Of a DNA stretch of 64,000 nt, positions 1 through 8,907 are shown in pieces. The notes beneath the pieces are model-generated. The model was given only the letters and a program-made list of their open reading frames with translations, did no database searches and had not been told where the DNA came from. How positions within the stretch are numbered: the first letter of the stretch is position 1; each line of letters opens with the position of its first letter. Made by a program: the position numbers and the translations under genes. Source of the DNA: Clostridia bacterium (lineage in GTDB: Bacteria > Bacillota > Clostridia > Oscillospirales > Acutalibacteraceae); assembly GCA_017513245.1 (NCBI GenBank), contig JAFXGK010000023.1, positions 1-64,000 on the forward strand, in the 5' to 3' direction.

Positions 1-12
1 ATTTCGGATAAA

Positions 13-306
13 TTACTTAAGTCCGTCGAAGAACTCGATCGGCTTAGAATCTGCTTTAAGCGTTACAATAGCTTTCTTCCAAGAAGAGGTGTAGCCGCTG
101 TAACGTCCCATGCGTCTTTCCTGTCCGCGAACGCTGATGGTGTTTACCTTTGCAACCTTTACCTTGAAGAGGTTCTCAACTGCCTCGGCAATGAGTTCCT
201 TATTGGCGTCCTTGGCTACCTTGAAGGTGTATTTCTTATCAGCAATTCCGGCCATGCTCTTTTCTGTGATGATCGGAGCTATAATTACATTTTCATAGGC
301 CTTCAT
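13..306 (-). CDS. rplW: 50S ribosomal protein L23
   Basis: This 97-residue protein is L23, which binds 23S rRNA at the polypeptide exit tunnel and docks trigger factor and SRP. The N-terminus carries the typical 'IIAPIITEKS' stretch (residues 8-17), and the C-terminal half has the basic rRNA-binding segment with 'RRMGRYSGY'. Length matches the family. Its ATG overlaps the stop codon of rplD by one base (TAATG), so the two are translationally coupled. It is the fourth gene of the S10 operon; rplB is expected next, beyond the left edge of the window. Confidence 0.97.
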   Translation of the reverse strand: MKAYENVIIAPIITEKSMAGIADKKYTFKVAKDANKELIAEAVENLFKVKVAKVNTISVRGQERRMGRYSGYTSSWKKAIVTLKADSKPIEFFDGLK

Positions 307-929
307 TATGCGTATACCTCCTCGATCTTAGCTACAGCACTCTTAACGATTACGAGTGTATCGGCATTAACGATGTCGTAGGTGTTAATGGTGTTGTACT
401 GAGCGGTCTTAAGACCGGGAACATTTGCGCAGCTCTTTACGCTAACCGGATTGTTATCGGCTAAAACGAGAAGAGTCTTCTTGCCTGCGCCGATTGCCTT
501 TAAGCAATCAACAACTGCTCTGGTCTTGTAGGTTTCAAGCTTAAACTCATCAAGAACGATGAGAGCCTTGTTCTGTACCTTATCGGAAAGGGCAGACTTA
601 ACAGCAAGTGCACGTACCTTCTTGTTGAGCGAGAAGGAATAATCTCTCGGCTTCGGTGCGTGTACGATACCGCCGTGTCTCCACTGGGGAGCTCTGGTGG
701 AACCCTGTCTTGCGTGACCTGTTCCCTTCTGTCTCCAGGGCTTCTTGCCGCCGCCGGAAACTTCGGTACGAGTAAGTGTGGACTGTGTGCCCTGACGCTT
801 GTTGGCAAGGTAGTTTACAACAGCCATATGCATAACAACCACATTGGGTTCAATTCCGAATACGGCCTTGTCAAGGTTAATCTTCTCAACCTCGTTACCT
901 GCCATATCTAATACTGCTATTTTAGGCAT
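306..929 (-). CDS. rplD: 50S ribosomal protein L4
   Basis: This 207-residue protein is L4, an early-assembling 23S rRNA-binding protein whose long loop lines the exit tunnel. The loop is visible around residues 45-90, rich in Gly/Lys/Arg with 'GGGKKPWRQKGTGHARQG'. In some bacteria L4 also represses its own S10 operon through the leader; whether that happens here is unknown. A ribosome binding site (AAGGAGA) sits about 10 bases before the ATG. The gene follows rplC by 20 bases and overlaps rplW by one base. Confidence 0.97.
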   Translation of the reverse strand: MPKIAVLDMAGNEVEKINLDKAVFGIEPNVVVMHMAVVNYLANKRQGTQSTLTRTEVSGGGKKPWRQKGTGHARQGSTRAPQWRHGGIVHAPKPRDYSFSLNKKVRALAVKSALSDKVQNKALIVLDEFKLETYKTRAVVDCLKAIGAGKKTLLVLADNNPVSVKSCANVPGLKTAQYNTINTYDIVNADTLVIVKSAVAKIEEVYA

Positions 930-949
930 ATTTTACACTCTCCTTCCCA

Positions 950-1579
950 TTAGGCCTTAACGCTGTCAAACAGAACAACGATTCCGCCCTTGGGGCCGGG
1001 AACGGCGCCCTTAACGGCAATGATGTTGTTTTCAGCGTCAACCTTAACTACATCAAGGTTCTGAACGGTTACGCGCTCAGCACCGAGATGACCGGCCATC
1101 TTCTTGCCCTTGAAAACTCTGGCAGGGTCGATAACGCCCAGCGAGCCGCCGTGGCGGGCAACAGGACCGGTACCGTGAGACATCTTAAGGCGGGAGAAGT
1201 TCCAGCGCTTGATTACGCCGGCATAGCCCTTACCTTTGCTGGTGCCTCTTACGTCTACTTTGTCACCTTCTGCAAAAACGTCAGCCTTAATTACGTCGCC
1301 AACGTTCATTGCGCTGATGTCGCTCAGACGGAACTCACGGAGAACCTTCTTCGGAGCAACATCGTTCTTTGCGAAATGTCCCTTCATGGGCTTGTTTACC
1401 TTGTTAGCCTTCATATCGCCGTAGCCGATCTGAACAGCCTCGTAACCGTCGGTTTCAACGGTCTTCTTCTGGCAAACCATGCAGGGGCCGGCCTCGATAA
1501 CGGTTACCGGTACTACATTTCCCTTTTCGTCGAAGAGCTGGGTCATACCAAGCTTCTTTCCTACGATTCCTTTGTTCAT
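950..1579 (-). CDS. rplC: 50S ribosomal protein L3
   Basis: This 209-residue protein is L3, which binds the 3' end of 23S rRNA and extends a loop toward the peptidyl transferase centre. The N-terminus '[17 protein letters not shown]' and the central '[17 protein letters not shown]' and '[15 protein letters not shown]' stretches are family hallmarks. A strong AAGGAGG site precedes the ATG. It is the second gene of the S10 operon, between rpsJ and rplD. Confidence 0.97.
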   Translation of the reverse strand: MNKGIVGKKLGMTQLFDEKGNVVPVTVIEAGPCMVCQKKTVETDGYEAVQIGYGDMKANKVNKPMKGHFAKNDVAPKKVLREFRLSDISAMNVGDVIKADVFAEGDKVDVRGTSKGKGYAGVIKRWNFSRLKMSHGTGPVARHGGSLGVIDPARVFKGKKMAGHLGAERVTVQNLDVVKVDAENNIIAVKGAVPGPKGGIVVLFDSVKA

Positions 1580-1638
1580 TTTATTTCCTCCTTTTGGTTA
1601 TTGGTTGACCACACGGGGCCAACATGACCTGTCGGCTA

Positions 1639-1950
1639 TTAGAGCTTTATTTCAATCTCTACGCCGGCGGGGAGCTCAAGACCCATAAGAGCTTCAACAG
1701 TTTTGTTGGAAGGTCTTAATACGTCGATAAGCCTTTTGTGGGTGCGGGTTTCGAACTGCTCGCGGCTGTCCTTATACTTATGAACTGCGCGAAGAATGGT
1801 TACTACCTCTTTCTCGGTGGGCAGCGGCACGGGACCGGAAACGCGAGCACCTGTGCGCTTTGCAGTCTCAACGATCTTCTCAGCCGACTGATCAACTAAA
1901 GCGTGGTCGTAGCCTTTGATTCGAATTCTGATTTTTTCCTTTACTGCCAT
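1639..1950 (-). CDS. rpsJ: 30S ribosomal protein S10
   Basis: This 103-residue protein is S10 (NusE), a small-subunit head protein that also works in NusB-dependent antitermination. The core '[18 protein letters not shown]' and '[12 protein letters not shown]' are diagnostic. The open frame extends 51 codons upstream, but the ATG at 1950 ('MAVKEKI') is the start because AAGGAGG lies just before it and this N-terminus matches S10. It is the first gene of the operon, preceded by a long untranslated leader. Confidence 0.97.
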   Translation of the reverse strand: MAVKEKIRIRIKGYDHALVDQSAEKIVETAKRTGARVSGPVPLPTEKEVVTILRAVHKYKDSREQFETRTHKRLIDVLRPSNKTVEALMGLELPAGVEIEIKL

Positions 1951-2223
1951 TACTGGTCGCCTCCTTAAATTAGTTGGCGGGCAAAAACTTACACCGTGCC
2001 GTGTGTTTCTTTTAGGCACATTATAAAACCGAATGGGCTGGGGTCGCAGCTTCATCCGGGTACGGCACTGCTTTCGCAGCGTCGCTGCACCATGGTTTCG
2101 CAAGCACCATAATGCATTTAAGTTTCATTCGCCCGGTTTTTAAATCGGACATACTCCGCAGAAATTTCCCGACTCGAGGTCGGCCACCTCCTGCATCATC
2201 GCATATCTGCACGCATAGCGTGC
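1951..2223 (-). promoter_or_regulatory. S10 operon 5' leader (about 270 nt)
   Basis: No convincing gene lies between the promoter and rpsJ. The transcript is predicted to begin with a perfect hairpin (GCACGC/GCGTGC, 2209-2223), followed by a second (CCGAC/GTCGG arms, 2169-2183) and further GC-rich self-complementary stretches around 2050-2100. A long structured leader is consistent with ribosomal-protein autoregulation or attenuation, but I cannot match it to a specific L4-binding structure by eye. Confidence 0.5.
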
Positions 2224-2229
2224 CATAGC

Positions 2230-2259
2230 ATAATACCACAAGTAAAGGGGTATTGTCAA
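2230..2259 (-). promoter_or_regulatory. S10 operon promoter
   Basis: The minus strand has a consensus -35 box TTGACA (2254-2259), an 18-base spacer and a -10 box TATTAT (2230-2235). Transcription is predicted to start near 2223. The AT-rich tract just upstream (2265-2295) could act as an UP-like element, as expected for a strong ribosomal promoter. Confidence 0.8.
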
Positions 2260-2346
2260 GCATTTTTGCAAAGTTTTTTTATATTTTTTTGGACGAATTT
2301 TTGGGCCCGTTTCAGGCCCTTATATATATAATGTATAGCCGAGGGC

Positions 2347-2378
2347 AAAAAAGCGCCCCGAGCAACACTGCTCGGGGC
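2347..2378 (-). terminator. Rho-independent terminator after the NagD-like gene
   Basis: A perfect 10-bp stem (2355-2364 with 2369-2378, GCCCCGAGCA/TGCTCGGGGC) with a 4-base loop is followed on the minus strand by a run of six T residues. It ends the proS-phosphatase transcript before the S10 promoter. Confidence 0.9.
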
Positions 2379-2385
2379 ACTGATT

Positions 2386-3174
2386 TTACTCTGCGATTTC
2401 ACCTACGCCGTTTAAAATTACGCGAGGCGCATAGGGCATTTCTTTAAGGTCTTCCCTGCTTGTAACACCCGAAAGCACGAGCACGGTATCAACACCCGAC
2501 TCGATTCCCGCTATGATATCGGTATCCATACGGTCACCGATAATGGCGGTATCCTTAGTATCACAGTCAAGCAAGCGGATACCCGTTCTCATCATTAAGG
2601 GGTTGGGTTTACCGAGGAAATAAGCCGATTTGCCGGTTGCAAGCTCGATGGGAGCCACAAGCGCGCGGCAGGCCGGAACTATCTGATTTCCTTCAACGGG
2701 GCCGGTCATATCGGGGTTGGTTCCGATAAGTTTGGCGCCTGCGTGAACCAGTTTTACAGCTTTGCAGATGTTCTGGTAGTTATAGGTTTGAGTTTCGCCT
2801 ACTACAACGTAATCGGGATTAACGTCGTTCATAGAGATGCCTGCGTTATAAAGCGCGTTATAAAGGCCGGCTTCGCCTATGCAGTATACCGAGCAGCCGG
2901 GTTTTTGGTGTTTAAGAAAATGTGCGGTTGCGAGGGCGCTGGTATAGAAATGGCTCTCGTCAACGTCAAGTCCCATACGAGAGAGTTTTTGGCTAAGTTC
3001 AAGCGGAGAACGCTCGCTGCTGTTGGTTAAGAACAAAAAGCGTTTATTATTCTTATTAAGCCAGTCTAAAAACTCGTGCACACCGGGAAGGAGCTGGTTA
3101 CCGTGGTAGATAACACCGTCCATATCGCATATAAAGCCTTTTTTAGCTCTGATATCTTCAAGTGTAACTCTCAT
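2386..3174 (-). CDS. HAD-superfamily subfamily IIA hydrolase (NagD/4-nitrophenylphosphatase-like)
   Basis: This 262-residue protein is a cytosolic haloacid-dehalogenase phosphatase of the NagD type, which usually removes phosphate from small sugar or nucleotide monophosphates. Motif I is 'DMDGVIYHG' with nucleophile Asp17 and acid/base Asp19; motif II is 'LFLTNSS'; the C-terminus has 'GKPNPLMM' and 'IGDRMDTDIIAG' (motifs III/IV). A type C2 cap lies between them. The start is ATG at 3174 with a GAGAGGTG site. It follows proS by 20 bases and is probably co-transcribed with it. The exact substrate cannot be read from the sequence. Confidence 0.9.
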   Translation of the reverse strand: MRVTLEDIRAKKGFICDMDGVIYHGNQLLPGVHEFLDWLNKNNKRFLFLTNSSERSPLELSQKLSRMGLDVDESHFYTSALATAHFLKHQKPGCSVYCIGEAGLYNALYNAGISMNDVNPDYVVVGETQTYNYQNICKAVKLVHAGAKLIGTNPDMTGPVEGNQIVPACRALVAPIELATGKSAYFLGKPNPLMMRTGIRLLDCDTKDTAIIGDRMDTDIIAGIESGVDTVLVLSGVTSREDLKEMPYAPRVILNGVGEIAE

Positions 3175-3194
3175 TGGAGCACCTCTCTCATTTA

Positions 3195-4628
3195 TTAATA
3201 TGCCTTACCCCAGTAAAGCATCTTGTCGGCCTTTTTGCCGCAGCAAACGCAGGTATCGCCTATATGCTCCTGCTCAAGCGGAATACAACGCGAGGTAACG
3301 CCTGCCTTCTCCTTAAGCGCGTCCTCACACTCACGGTCACCGCACCACATAGCCTTGATAAAGCCGGGCTTTTCATCGGCAATCTTAATCATTTCGTCAA
3401 GGTCGTGGGCAACGTAGGTCATACTGTCTCTACGGTTGCGGGCAGCCTCGAGCATAGAATCGCGAACCTCAACAAGCAGACGTGCAATCTCGCTTTCAAG
3501 ATCGTCAAGCGATACGAAATACTTCTGACGGTTGTCGCGGCGAACGATTACGCACTGATTCTTTTCGATATCCTTGGGTCCAAGCTCAACACGGAGCGGA
3601 ACACCCTTCATTTCATACTCGGCGAACTTCCAGCCGGGGCTCTGCTCGGAAAGGTCAATCTTAGCGCGGCAAACCTTGCAGAGACGCTCGTAAACCTCGT
3701 TAGCCTTCTCCACAACGCCCTCTTTATGAGCGGCGATGGGGATAAGAACGGTCTGAATGGGAGCAATAGCGGGCGGAAGAACAAGTCCGTCATTGTCGCC
3801 GTGGGTCATAATAACGGCGCCGATAAGACGGGTTGTGCAGCCCCAAGAGGTCTGGAAGGGATAGGCAAGTTTATTATCCTTATCGGTGAACTGAATATTG
3901 AACGCGCGGGCAAAGCCATCGCCGAAATAGTGCGAGGTTGCGCTCTGGAGAGCCTTTCCGTCGTGCATTAAGGCTTCGATAGTATATGTATCGGCAGCGC
4001 CTGCAAAGCGCTCTTTTTCGGTCTTTACGCCCTTGACAACAGGGATTGCAAGATACTCCTCAGCAAAGCGAGCATAGGTCTCAAGCATACGCACGGTCTC
4101 GGCCTGCGCCTCCTCTGCGGTGGCATGGATGGTGTGACCCTCCTGCCATAAAAATTCACGCGAGCGAAGGAACGGACGTGTGGTTTTTTCCCAGCGAACA
4201 ACGCTGCACCACTGGTTATAAAGCTTGGGCAGGTCGCGGTAGGACTGGATTATGTTTGCGTAGTGGTCGCAAAACAGAGTTTCGGATGTGGGACGAACGC
4301 AAAGACGCTCCTCAAGCTTTTCGTTGCCGCCGTGGGTAACCCAGGCAACCTCGGGAGCAAAGCCTTCTACGTGGTCCTTCTCCTTCTGGAGCAGACTTTC
4401 GGGTATGAACATGGGCATACATACGTTTTCGTGGCCCGTTTCCTTGAACATACCGTCAAGTGTTTTCTGTATATTTTCCCAAATAGCGTAGCCGTAAGGG
4501 CGAATTATCATACAGCCTTTAACAGATGAATAATCCATCAGTTCGGCCTTTGCTACGATATCTGTATACCATTTTGCAAAATCCTCGTCCATCGAGGTTA
4601 TTGCTTTTACCATTTTTTCGTTTGCCAT
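3195..4628 (-). CDS. proS: Prolyl-tRNA synthetase, eukaryote/archaeal type
   Basis: This 477-residue cytosolic enzyme charges tRNA-Pro with proline. It belongs to the short ProS type without the ~180-residue editing insertion of the bacterial type. Class II motifs are visible: '[15 protein letters not shown]' (motif 1 region), '[22 protein letters not shown]' split across motif 2 (residues ~140-162), and the anticodon-binding domain after '[11 protein letters not shown]'. The C-terminal domain has zinc-site cysteines ('CGDREC', 'CVCCGKK') and ends in Tyr ('YWGKAY'), both typical of this type. The 5' untranslated region is only about 28 nt, so there is no T-box. Confidence 0.95.
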   Translation of the reverse strand: MANEKMVKAITSMDEDFAKWYTDIVAKAELMDYSSVKGCMIIRPYGYAIWENIQKTLDGMFKETGHENVCMPMFIPESLLQKEKDHVEGFAPEVAWVTHGGNEKLEERLCVRPTSETLFCDHYANIIQSYRDLPKLYNQWCSVVRWEKTTRPFLRSREFLWQEGHTIHATAEEAQAETVRMLETYARFAEEYLAIPVVKGVKTEKERFAGAADTYTIEALMHDGKALQSATSHYFGDGFARAFNIQFTDKDNKLAYPFQTSWGCTTRLIGAVIMTHGDNDGLVLPPAIAPIQTVLIPIAAHKEGVVEKANEVYERLCKVCRAKIDLSEQSPGWKFAEYEMKGVPLRVELGPKDIEKNQCVIVRRDNRQKYFVSLDDLESEIARLLVEVRDSMLEAARNRRDSMTYVAHDLDEMIKIADEKPGFIKAMWCGDRECEDALKEKAGVTSRCIPLEQEHIGDTCVCCGKKADKMLYWGKAY

Positions 4629-4662
4629 AGTTTTTCGCTCCGATTCTTTAATAATCGGTAAT

Positions 4663-4691
4663 ATTATACTTTATTATCTTAATTAATGCAA
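4663..4691 (-). promoter_or_regulatory. proS promoter
   Basis: On the minus strand a -35 box TTGCAT (4686-4691), a 17-base spacer and a perfect -10 TATAAT (4663-4668) lie upstream of proS. Transcription should start near 4656. A small hairpin (CCGATT/AATCGG) falls at the very 5' end of the transcript. Confidence 0.75.
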
Positions 4692-4754
4692 TACCTCTTT
4701 TGCCTGAAAAGCGGGAAGCATAGCATAAAGTTTTGGCTTTTTCGAAAAAAACTG

Positions 4755-4783
4755 TTGACAAAGTCACCTTTCGGGCATATCAT
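4755..4783 (+). promoter_or_regulatory. acpP promoter
   Basis: A consensus -35 TTGACA (4755-4760), 17-base spacer and -10 TATCAT (4778-4783) precede acpP. An imperfect inverted repeat with GAAC/GTTC ends lies just downstream (4792-4807). It could be an operator, but its spacing does not match the LexA or FapR sites I know. Confidence 0.75.
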
Positions 4784-4847
4784 TCTCTTAGAACGTATTA
4801 ATGTTCGACTCTGCTTTAGCGGGGTCACTAATTCAGGAGGTTATTTT

Positions 4848-5075
4848 ATGGTATTTGAAAAAATACGTGCAATTCTTGCAAACCAGCTTGACGCAGCTGA
4901 GGACGATATTACAATGGAGACCGATATTGCCGCTGATCTCGGAGCCGACAGCTTAGACGTTGTTGAACTGATAATGTCTATCGAGGACGAGTTCGAGCTT
5001 GAGATTCCCGATGAGAACATCGAGAACATCAAGACCGTTGGCGATGTTGTAAATTATATACAGAGCATTCAGTAA
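4848..5075 (+). CDS. acpP: Acyl carrier protein
   Basis: This 75-residue acidic protein carries growing acyl chains in type II fatty-acid synthesis. The phosphopantetheine attachment site is Ser35 in '[11 protein letters not shown]', and four-helix ACP features such as '[19 protein letters not shown]' are all present. The start is ATG at 4848, chosen because AGGAGG lies at 4835-4840; the longer open frame upstream contains the promoter. It has its own promoter and terminator, so it is probably monocistronic, and no other fatty-acid gene is nearby. Confidence 0.95.
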   Translation: MVFEKIRAILANQLDAAEDDITMETDIAADLGADSLDVVELIMSIEDEFELEIPDENIENIKTVGDVVNYIQSIQ

Positions 5076-5080
5076 GACAT

Positions 5081-5114
5081 TACCGTCTATGGCAAACCAT
5101 AGACGGTATTTTTT
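5081..5114 (+). terminator. acpP terminator
   Basis: A perfect 12-bp stem (5081-5092 with 5097-5108), a CAAA loop and a following T tract. It separates acpP from the birA operon. Confidence 0.9.
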
Positions 5115-5135
5115 AAAATTCGGGAGGTGAGAGTT

Positions 5136-5885
5136 TTGAATATCGGCGCCATACTCGCAAAAAACGGCATAAATGCGCACTGTTTTGATACGGTGGAATC
5201 AACCAACACGTTGGCCAAGCAGGCCGCGATGGAAAACGAAAAAGAATGGACAGTTTTCGTTGCCGACCGTCAAACCGGCGGCAGAGGACGAATGGGCAGA
5301 CAGTTTTATTCGCCCGACGGCGGCCTATATTTCAGCGTTATTTTACGCCGGGCTCTCACCTGCGATACGTCGCTGCTGATTACTACCGCTGCGGCGGTGG
5401 CAGCCAGAGACGCTATAAGGTCGGTTTTCGGCAAGGATGCCGATATTAAATGGGTGAACGATATCATTTTATCGGGCAAAAAGGTGTGCGGTATTTTGGC
5501 CGAATCGGCCATTATGGGAAACACCGCCGCTTTTACCGTGCTCGGTTTGGGAGTTAATCTTTTCGGCGACAAAACGGCGGTGCCCGACGAGCTTAAAAAT
5601 ATAATGGGATTTGTGTCTGACGCGCCTGCCGACGAGCAAAAAAAGGCGGCGTTCATAGCAGAATTCTTAAAGGGTTTTAAAGGATATTATGTAAACCTAG
5701 AAAACAAGCCTCATCTTTTTTCTTACCGTGAAAATTTGATAGTCGGCTGCGAGGCAACCATCCTTCGCGGCGACAGAGAAGAAGGCGCTCGCATAATAGG
5801 GCTCGACGATGATTTCAAACTCATAGCGGCCACGGAAAAAGGTGAAGAAAAGCTTTCCTTCGGGGAGGTTAGATTAAGGCTATGA
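5136..5885 (+). CDS. birA: Biotin--[acetyl-CoA-carboxylase] ligase, lacking the repressor domain
   Basis: This 249-residue enzyme activates biotin to biotinyl-AMP and transfers it to the lysine of a carrier domain. The adenylate loop 'GGRGRMGR' is at residues 48-55, 'KWVNDI' and 'SGKKVCGILAE' follow, and a small C-terminal SH3-like domain is present. The N-terminal helix-turn-helix of BirA repressors is absent, so it cannot act as a DNA-binding regulator (a group I ligase). I choose the TTG at 5136 because GGGAGG (5122-5127) is 8 bases upstream; an in-frame GTG at 5127 overlaps that site. It overlaps bioY by four bases (ATGA). Confidence 0.93.
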   Translation: MNIGAILAKNGINAHCFDTVESTNTLAKQAAMENEKEWTVFVADRQTGGRGRMGRQFYSPDGGLYFSVILRRALTCDTSLLITTAAAVAARDAIRSVFGKDADIKWVNDIILSGKKVCGILAESAIMGNTAAFTVLGLGVNLFGDKTAVPDELKNIMGFVSDAPADEQKKAAFIAEFLKGFKGYYVNLENKPHLFSYRENLIVGCEATILRGDREEGARIIGLDDDFKLIAATEKGEEKLSFGEVRLRL

Positions 5886-6397
5886 GCGGCAGATACAGAA
5901 AACTAACACTCACGGCGCTTTTTGCCGTAATTATCGCGTTTTTCTCGTGGATTTCAGTGCCCACTCCCCTCACCGTTCCGGTCACTCTGCAGGTGTTCGG
6001 AGTGTCGCTTTGCGGCTTTGCCCTCGGAGCTAAATGGGGCGGCGCCTGCATTGCCGTATATATTACAATGGGGGCCGTCGGTCTTCCCGTTTTTTCGTTT
6101 TTTCAGGGCGGAATAAGCGTGCTTACTTCGCAGAGCGGAGGCTTTGTTTTCGGCTTTTTGCTTTTAGGAATTTTTTGCGGACTTTCAAGATTATGTAAAC
6201 CTAAATTCCTTATGCCGATTTTAGGACTTTTGCTCTGCCATACGGTTGGGGTTTTACAGTTTTGCCTCGTTACGGGCAGCGGCGTTTTAGGTGGAATTAT
6301 TACCGCTTCCCTGCCCTTTATTTTGAAGGACGGTGTGCTTATATTTTTGGCACACCAAACAAGTAAACGCATAAAGCTGGGTGAGATTTATGATTAA
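5882..6397 (+). CDS. bioY: Biotin transporter substrate-binding (S) component
   Basis: This 171-residue membrane protein is the BioY S component of an ECF-type transporter. It captures biotin and, in many Firmicutes, pairs with a shared energising module (EcfA/A'/T) encoded elsewhere; none is in this window. About six hydrophobic segments are visible. The start of the first ('LTLTALFAVIIAFFSWI'), 'PVTLQVFGVSLCGFALG' and 'GGFVFGFLLLGIF' match the family. It is translationally coupled to birA, so uptake and use of biotin are encoded together. Confidence 0.93.
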   Translation: MSGRYRKLTLTALFAVIIAFFSWISVPTPLTVPVTLQVFGVSLCGFALGAKWGGACIAVYITMGAVGLPVFSFFQGGISVLTSQSGGFVFGFLLLGIFCGLSRLCKPKFLMPILGLLLCHTVGVLQFCLVTGSGVLGGIITASLPFILKDGVLIFLAHQTSKRIKLGEIYD

Positions 6398-7046
6398 GGT
6401 TTTGCATTTTGATAAACAAATAATCGTTTGCGAAAAACCTGCGGGAATTTTGTCGCAGGCCGACTCTTCGGGCGCCCGAAACCTGCCCGAAGTACTGAAA
6501 AAAGAAACGAATTCCTACTACGTTGAGGCGGTGCACAGACTTGATAAGCCGGTAGGCGGCGTTATGGTATATGCGCGCAGCAAGCCTGCGGCAGGAATAC
6601 TCTCTGCCGCAGTTAAGGAACACCGTATGCAGAAAACTTATTTGGCCGTTGTGCACGGCAGACCCGAACACGACAGCGGCACGTATAAGGATTTCCTTTA
6701 CCGCGACGCTAAGCACTGCAAGTCCTACGTTGTTAAAAGTGAGCGAAAGGGCGCAAAGGAGGCCATACTCCACTACGAGGTGCTCGATAGTGCAAAAAGC
6801 GGAAGCGAGACCCTTTCACTTGTGAAAATCGAGCTTGAGACGGGCAGAACGCACCAAATTCGCGTTCAGTTTTCCTCAAGGCAAATGCCGCTTGTCGGCG
6901 ACGAGCGCTACGGCGGCGCAGCAGACAAATGCCCCATTGCTCTTTTTTCTCACCGAATTGCTTTTTCGCACCCTAAAACCCGTGAAAATATGGAATTTTC
7001 GCTCTGTCCGCCCAAGGTTTTTCCTTGGAATAATTTTAAAATATAA
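6390..7046 (+). CDS. RluA-family RNA pseudouridine synthase
   Basis: This 218-residue cytosolic enzyme converts uridine to pseudouridine in rRNA or tRNA. The catalytic motif 'HRLDKPVGGVMVYA' contains Asp52, and the family C-terminal motif 'TGRTHQIRVQFSS' plus 'PLVGDERYG' follows. There is no N-terminal S4 domain, so it belongs to the short RluA-like group; the target position cannot be assigned. The ATG at 6390 overlaps the end of bioY by 8 bases and is preferred over a GTG at 6381. It is the last gene of the birA-bioY operon. Confidence 0.9.
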   Translation: MIKVLHFDKQIIVCEKPAGILSQADSSGARNLPEVLKKETNSYYVEAVHRLDKPVGGVMVYARSKPAAGILSAAVKEHRMQKTYLAVVHGRPEHDSGTYKDFLYRDAKHCKSYVVKSERKGAKEAILHYEVLDSAKSGSETLSLVKIELETGRTHQIRVQFSSRQMPLVGDERYGGAADKCPIALFSHRIAFSHPKTRENMEFSLCPPKVFPWNNFKI

Positions 7047-7083
7047 AAAAAGAAGCCTCCGTTTGACACGGAGGCTTTTTTTA
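7046..7083. terminator. Bidirectional terminator between the RluA-like gene and glmS
   Basis: A 9-bp stem (7053-7061 with 7069-7077, AAGCCTCCG/CGGAGGCTT) is flanked by A residues on the left and T residues on the right, so it can stop transcription from both converging operons. Confidence 0.88.
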
Positions 7084-8907
7084 TTCTACCGTTACCGATT
7101 TTGCAAGGTTTCGAGGCTTATCAACGTCGCAGTTTCTGGCTACTGCGGTATAGTAAGCCAAAATCTGCAGCGCTATTATTGCAACAACGGGAGCAAAGAT
7201 TTCATCCGTTTCGGGCAGCACCAGCGTATAATCCGACATCGGCTCTACGGCCTCTGCAGCCGCCTTGGTGCAAACCGAAAAGACGGTGGCGCCGCGCGAT
7301 TTTACCTCGCGGACGTTGCTTATGGTCTTATCCAGCACCTGACTTACGGTTATCACCGCTATTACGGGCACGTTGGCATCGATAAGTGAGATGGTGCCGT
7401 GTTTTAACTCGCCTGCCGGGTAGGATTCGCTGTGGATGTAGGAGATTTCCTTAAGCTTCAGTGAGCCTTCTTTGCATATTTCGGCATCGATTCCTCGGCC
7501 GATAAAGAATAGGTTCTCATATTCTGCTATTTTTTCGGACAAACGCTTTATTCGGCCGCTCATTTTGAGAGCCGCGTCAATGGCCGCAGGCAGGCTGTTT
7601 GCCTGTCGTTCGCAAAGGTCTCGGCACTGTCCTTCCGATATTTGATGCCGCACGAGGGCAAGTTTGAATGCGATTTGGTAAAGCACGGCGCACTGAACGG
7701 TGTAGGCCTTTGTGGAGGCAACCGAAATTTCGGGGCCTGCCCAAGTGTAGATTACGTAATCGGCCAGACGAGATATAGTAGAGCCCAAAACGTTTACTAT
7801 CGCGAGCGTCTTGGCGCCCGCTGATTTTGCAAGCTCCAGGGCCGCGATGGTATCGGCGGTTTCGCCCGACTGCGATATCAAAATAACAAGGGTATCCTTG
7901 CGCAAAATAGGGTTCCCATAGCGGAATTCAGATGCTATTTCCACCGAAACAGGTATCCTCGCAAAGCGCTCGATAACGTTTTTACCCACAAGACCGGCAT
8001 GCATTGCAGTACCGCATCCGATTATCTTAATTTCACCGATTTCTTCAATGTTTCGGTCCAGAATATCACAATCAAAGTACGGTACGCCGTCGCGCAGACG
8101 CGGCAAAACAGTATTGCGCAGAGCTTCGGCCTGCTCATTGATTTCCTTGAGCATAAAGTGATTGTATCCGCACTTTTTGGCCGCCTCGACGCTCCAGGTT
8201 ATTTGGCTCTTTTCGGGAATTATTTCGGCTCCGTCCGCCGTGAAAAAATTAATTCCCTTTGGCGAGAGCACCGCCACCACGTTTTCGGGAAGCTGATAAT
8301 ATTCCTTTGCAAAGGGCAGTATCGCAGGGATATCCGAAGCAAGATAACTGCCGTTTGGGGTATCAGCACAGATAAGAGGACTGCCGCTTCGCACGGCGTA
8401 TAGATTTTCACGGTCGCCTTTAAACATAACCGCAAAAGCAAACGAGCCGCGAATGGCCCGAGCGGCCGCGTGAAGCGCCGCAACGGGGTCCTTGCTTTGC
8501 TTATAAAAATAGTCGATTAGGTGAGCGGCCGCCTCGGTATCGGTTTCGCTGCGAAAGCGATATCCCTCGGATGACAGCATCTGCTCGAGCTCCTGATAAT
8601 TTTCGATAATGCCGTTATGAACAAGACTCAGTCGCGACGAAAGATGCGGGTGCGCGTTGCGCTCGCTCGGTTCACCGTGGGTTGCCCAACGGGTATGACC
8701 GATGCCCGTGTGGCCTTTAATTTTTCTGCCTGCCTTGATTCTGTTTGTGAGGTTCTTGAGTCTTCCCTCGGTTTTGATGGTTATAATGCCTTCCTCATAT
8801 ACCGAAATGCCTGCAGAATCGTAACCTCTGTATTCAAGGGCAGAAAGCCCCGAAATCAACACCGGTACAGCCTGTTTGGTGCCGGTGTATCCAATTATTC
8901 CGCACAT
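7081..8907 (-). CDS. glmS: Glutamine--fructose-6-phosphate aminotransferase (isomerizing)
   Basis: This 608-residue enzyme makes glucosamine-6-phosphate from fructose-6-phosphate and glutamine, the first committed step toward UDP-GlcNAc and peptidoglycan. The N-terminal glutaminase domain begins 'MCGIIGYTG' with Cys2 as nucleophile, and 'TRWATHGEPSERNAHPH' is intact. Two SIS isomerase domains follow ('SQSGETADT', 'ESYPAGELKHG'), and the C-terminus ends 'NLAKSVTVE' as expected. It lies 25 bases after glmM. I see no glmS ribozyme in that short gap. Confidence 0.97.
   Translation of the reverse strand: MCGIIGYTGTKQAVPVLISGLSALEYRGYDSAGISVYEEGIITIKTEGRLKNLTNRIKAGRKIKGHTGIGHTRWATHGEPSERNAHPHLSSRLSLVHNGIIENYQELEQMLSSEGYRFRSETDTEAAAHLIDYFYKQSKDPVAALHAAARAIRGSFAFAVMFKGDRENLYAVRSGSPLICADTPNGSYLASDIPAILPFAKEYYQLPENVVAVLSPKGINFFTADGAEIIPEKSQITWSVEAAKKCGYNHFMLKEINEQAEALRNTVLPRLRDGVPYFDCDILDRNIEEIGEIKIIGCGTAMHAGLVGKNVIERFARIPVSVEIASEFRYGNPILRKDTLVILISQSGETADTIAALELAKSAGAKTLAIVNVLGSTISRLADYVIYTWAGPEISVASTKAYTVQCAVLYQIAFKLALVRHQISEGQCRDLCERQANSLPAAIDAALKMSGRIKRLSEKIAEYENLFFIGRGIDAEICKEGSLKLKEISYIHSESYPAGELKHGTISLIDANVPVIAVITVSQVLDKTISNVREVKSRGATVFSVCTKAAAEAVEPMSDYTLVLPETDEIFAPVVAIIALQILAYYTAVARNCDVDKPRNLAKSVTVE

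Noticed and set aside
3174..3971. Plus-strand open frame of 265 codons opposite proS
   Set aside because: It lies wholly antisense to a clear prolyl-tRNA synthetase gene, has no ribosome binding site and encodes no recognisable domain; it is a codon-bias shadow.
4629..4662. T-box leader for proS
   Set aside because: The predicted transcript start leaves only about 28 bases before the ATG, far too short for a T-box.
4792..4807. LexA- or FapR-type operator near the acpP promoter
   Set aside because: The GAAC/GTTC arms are 8 bases apart rather than 4 for LexA, and the sequence does not match the FapR palindrome; it may be chance.
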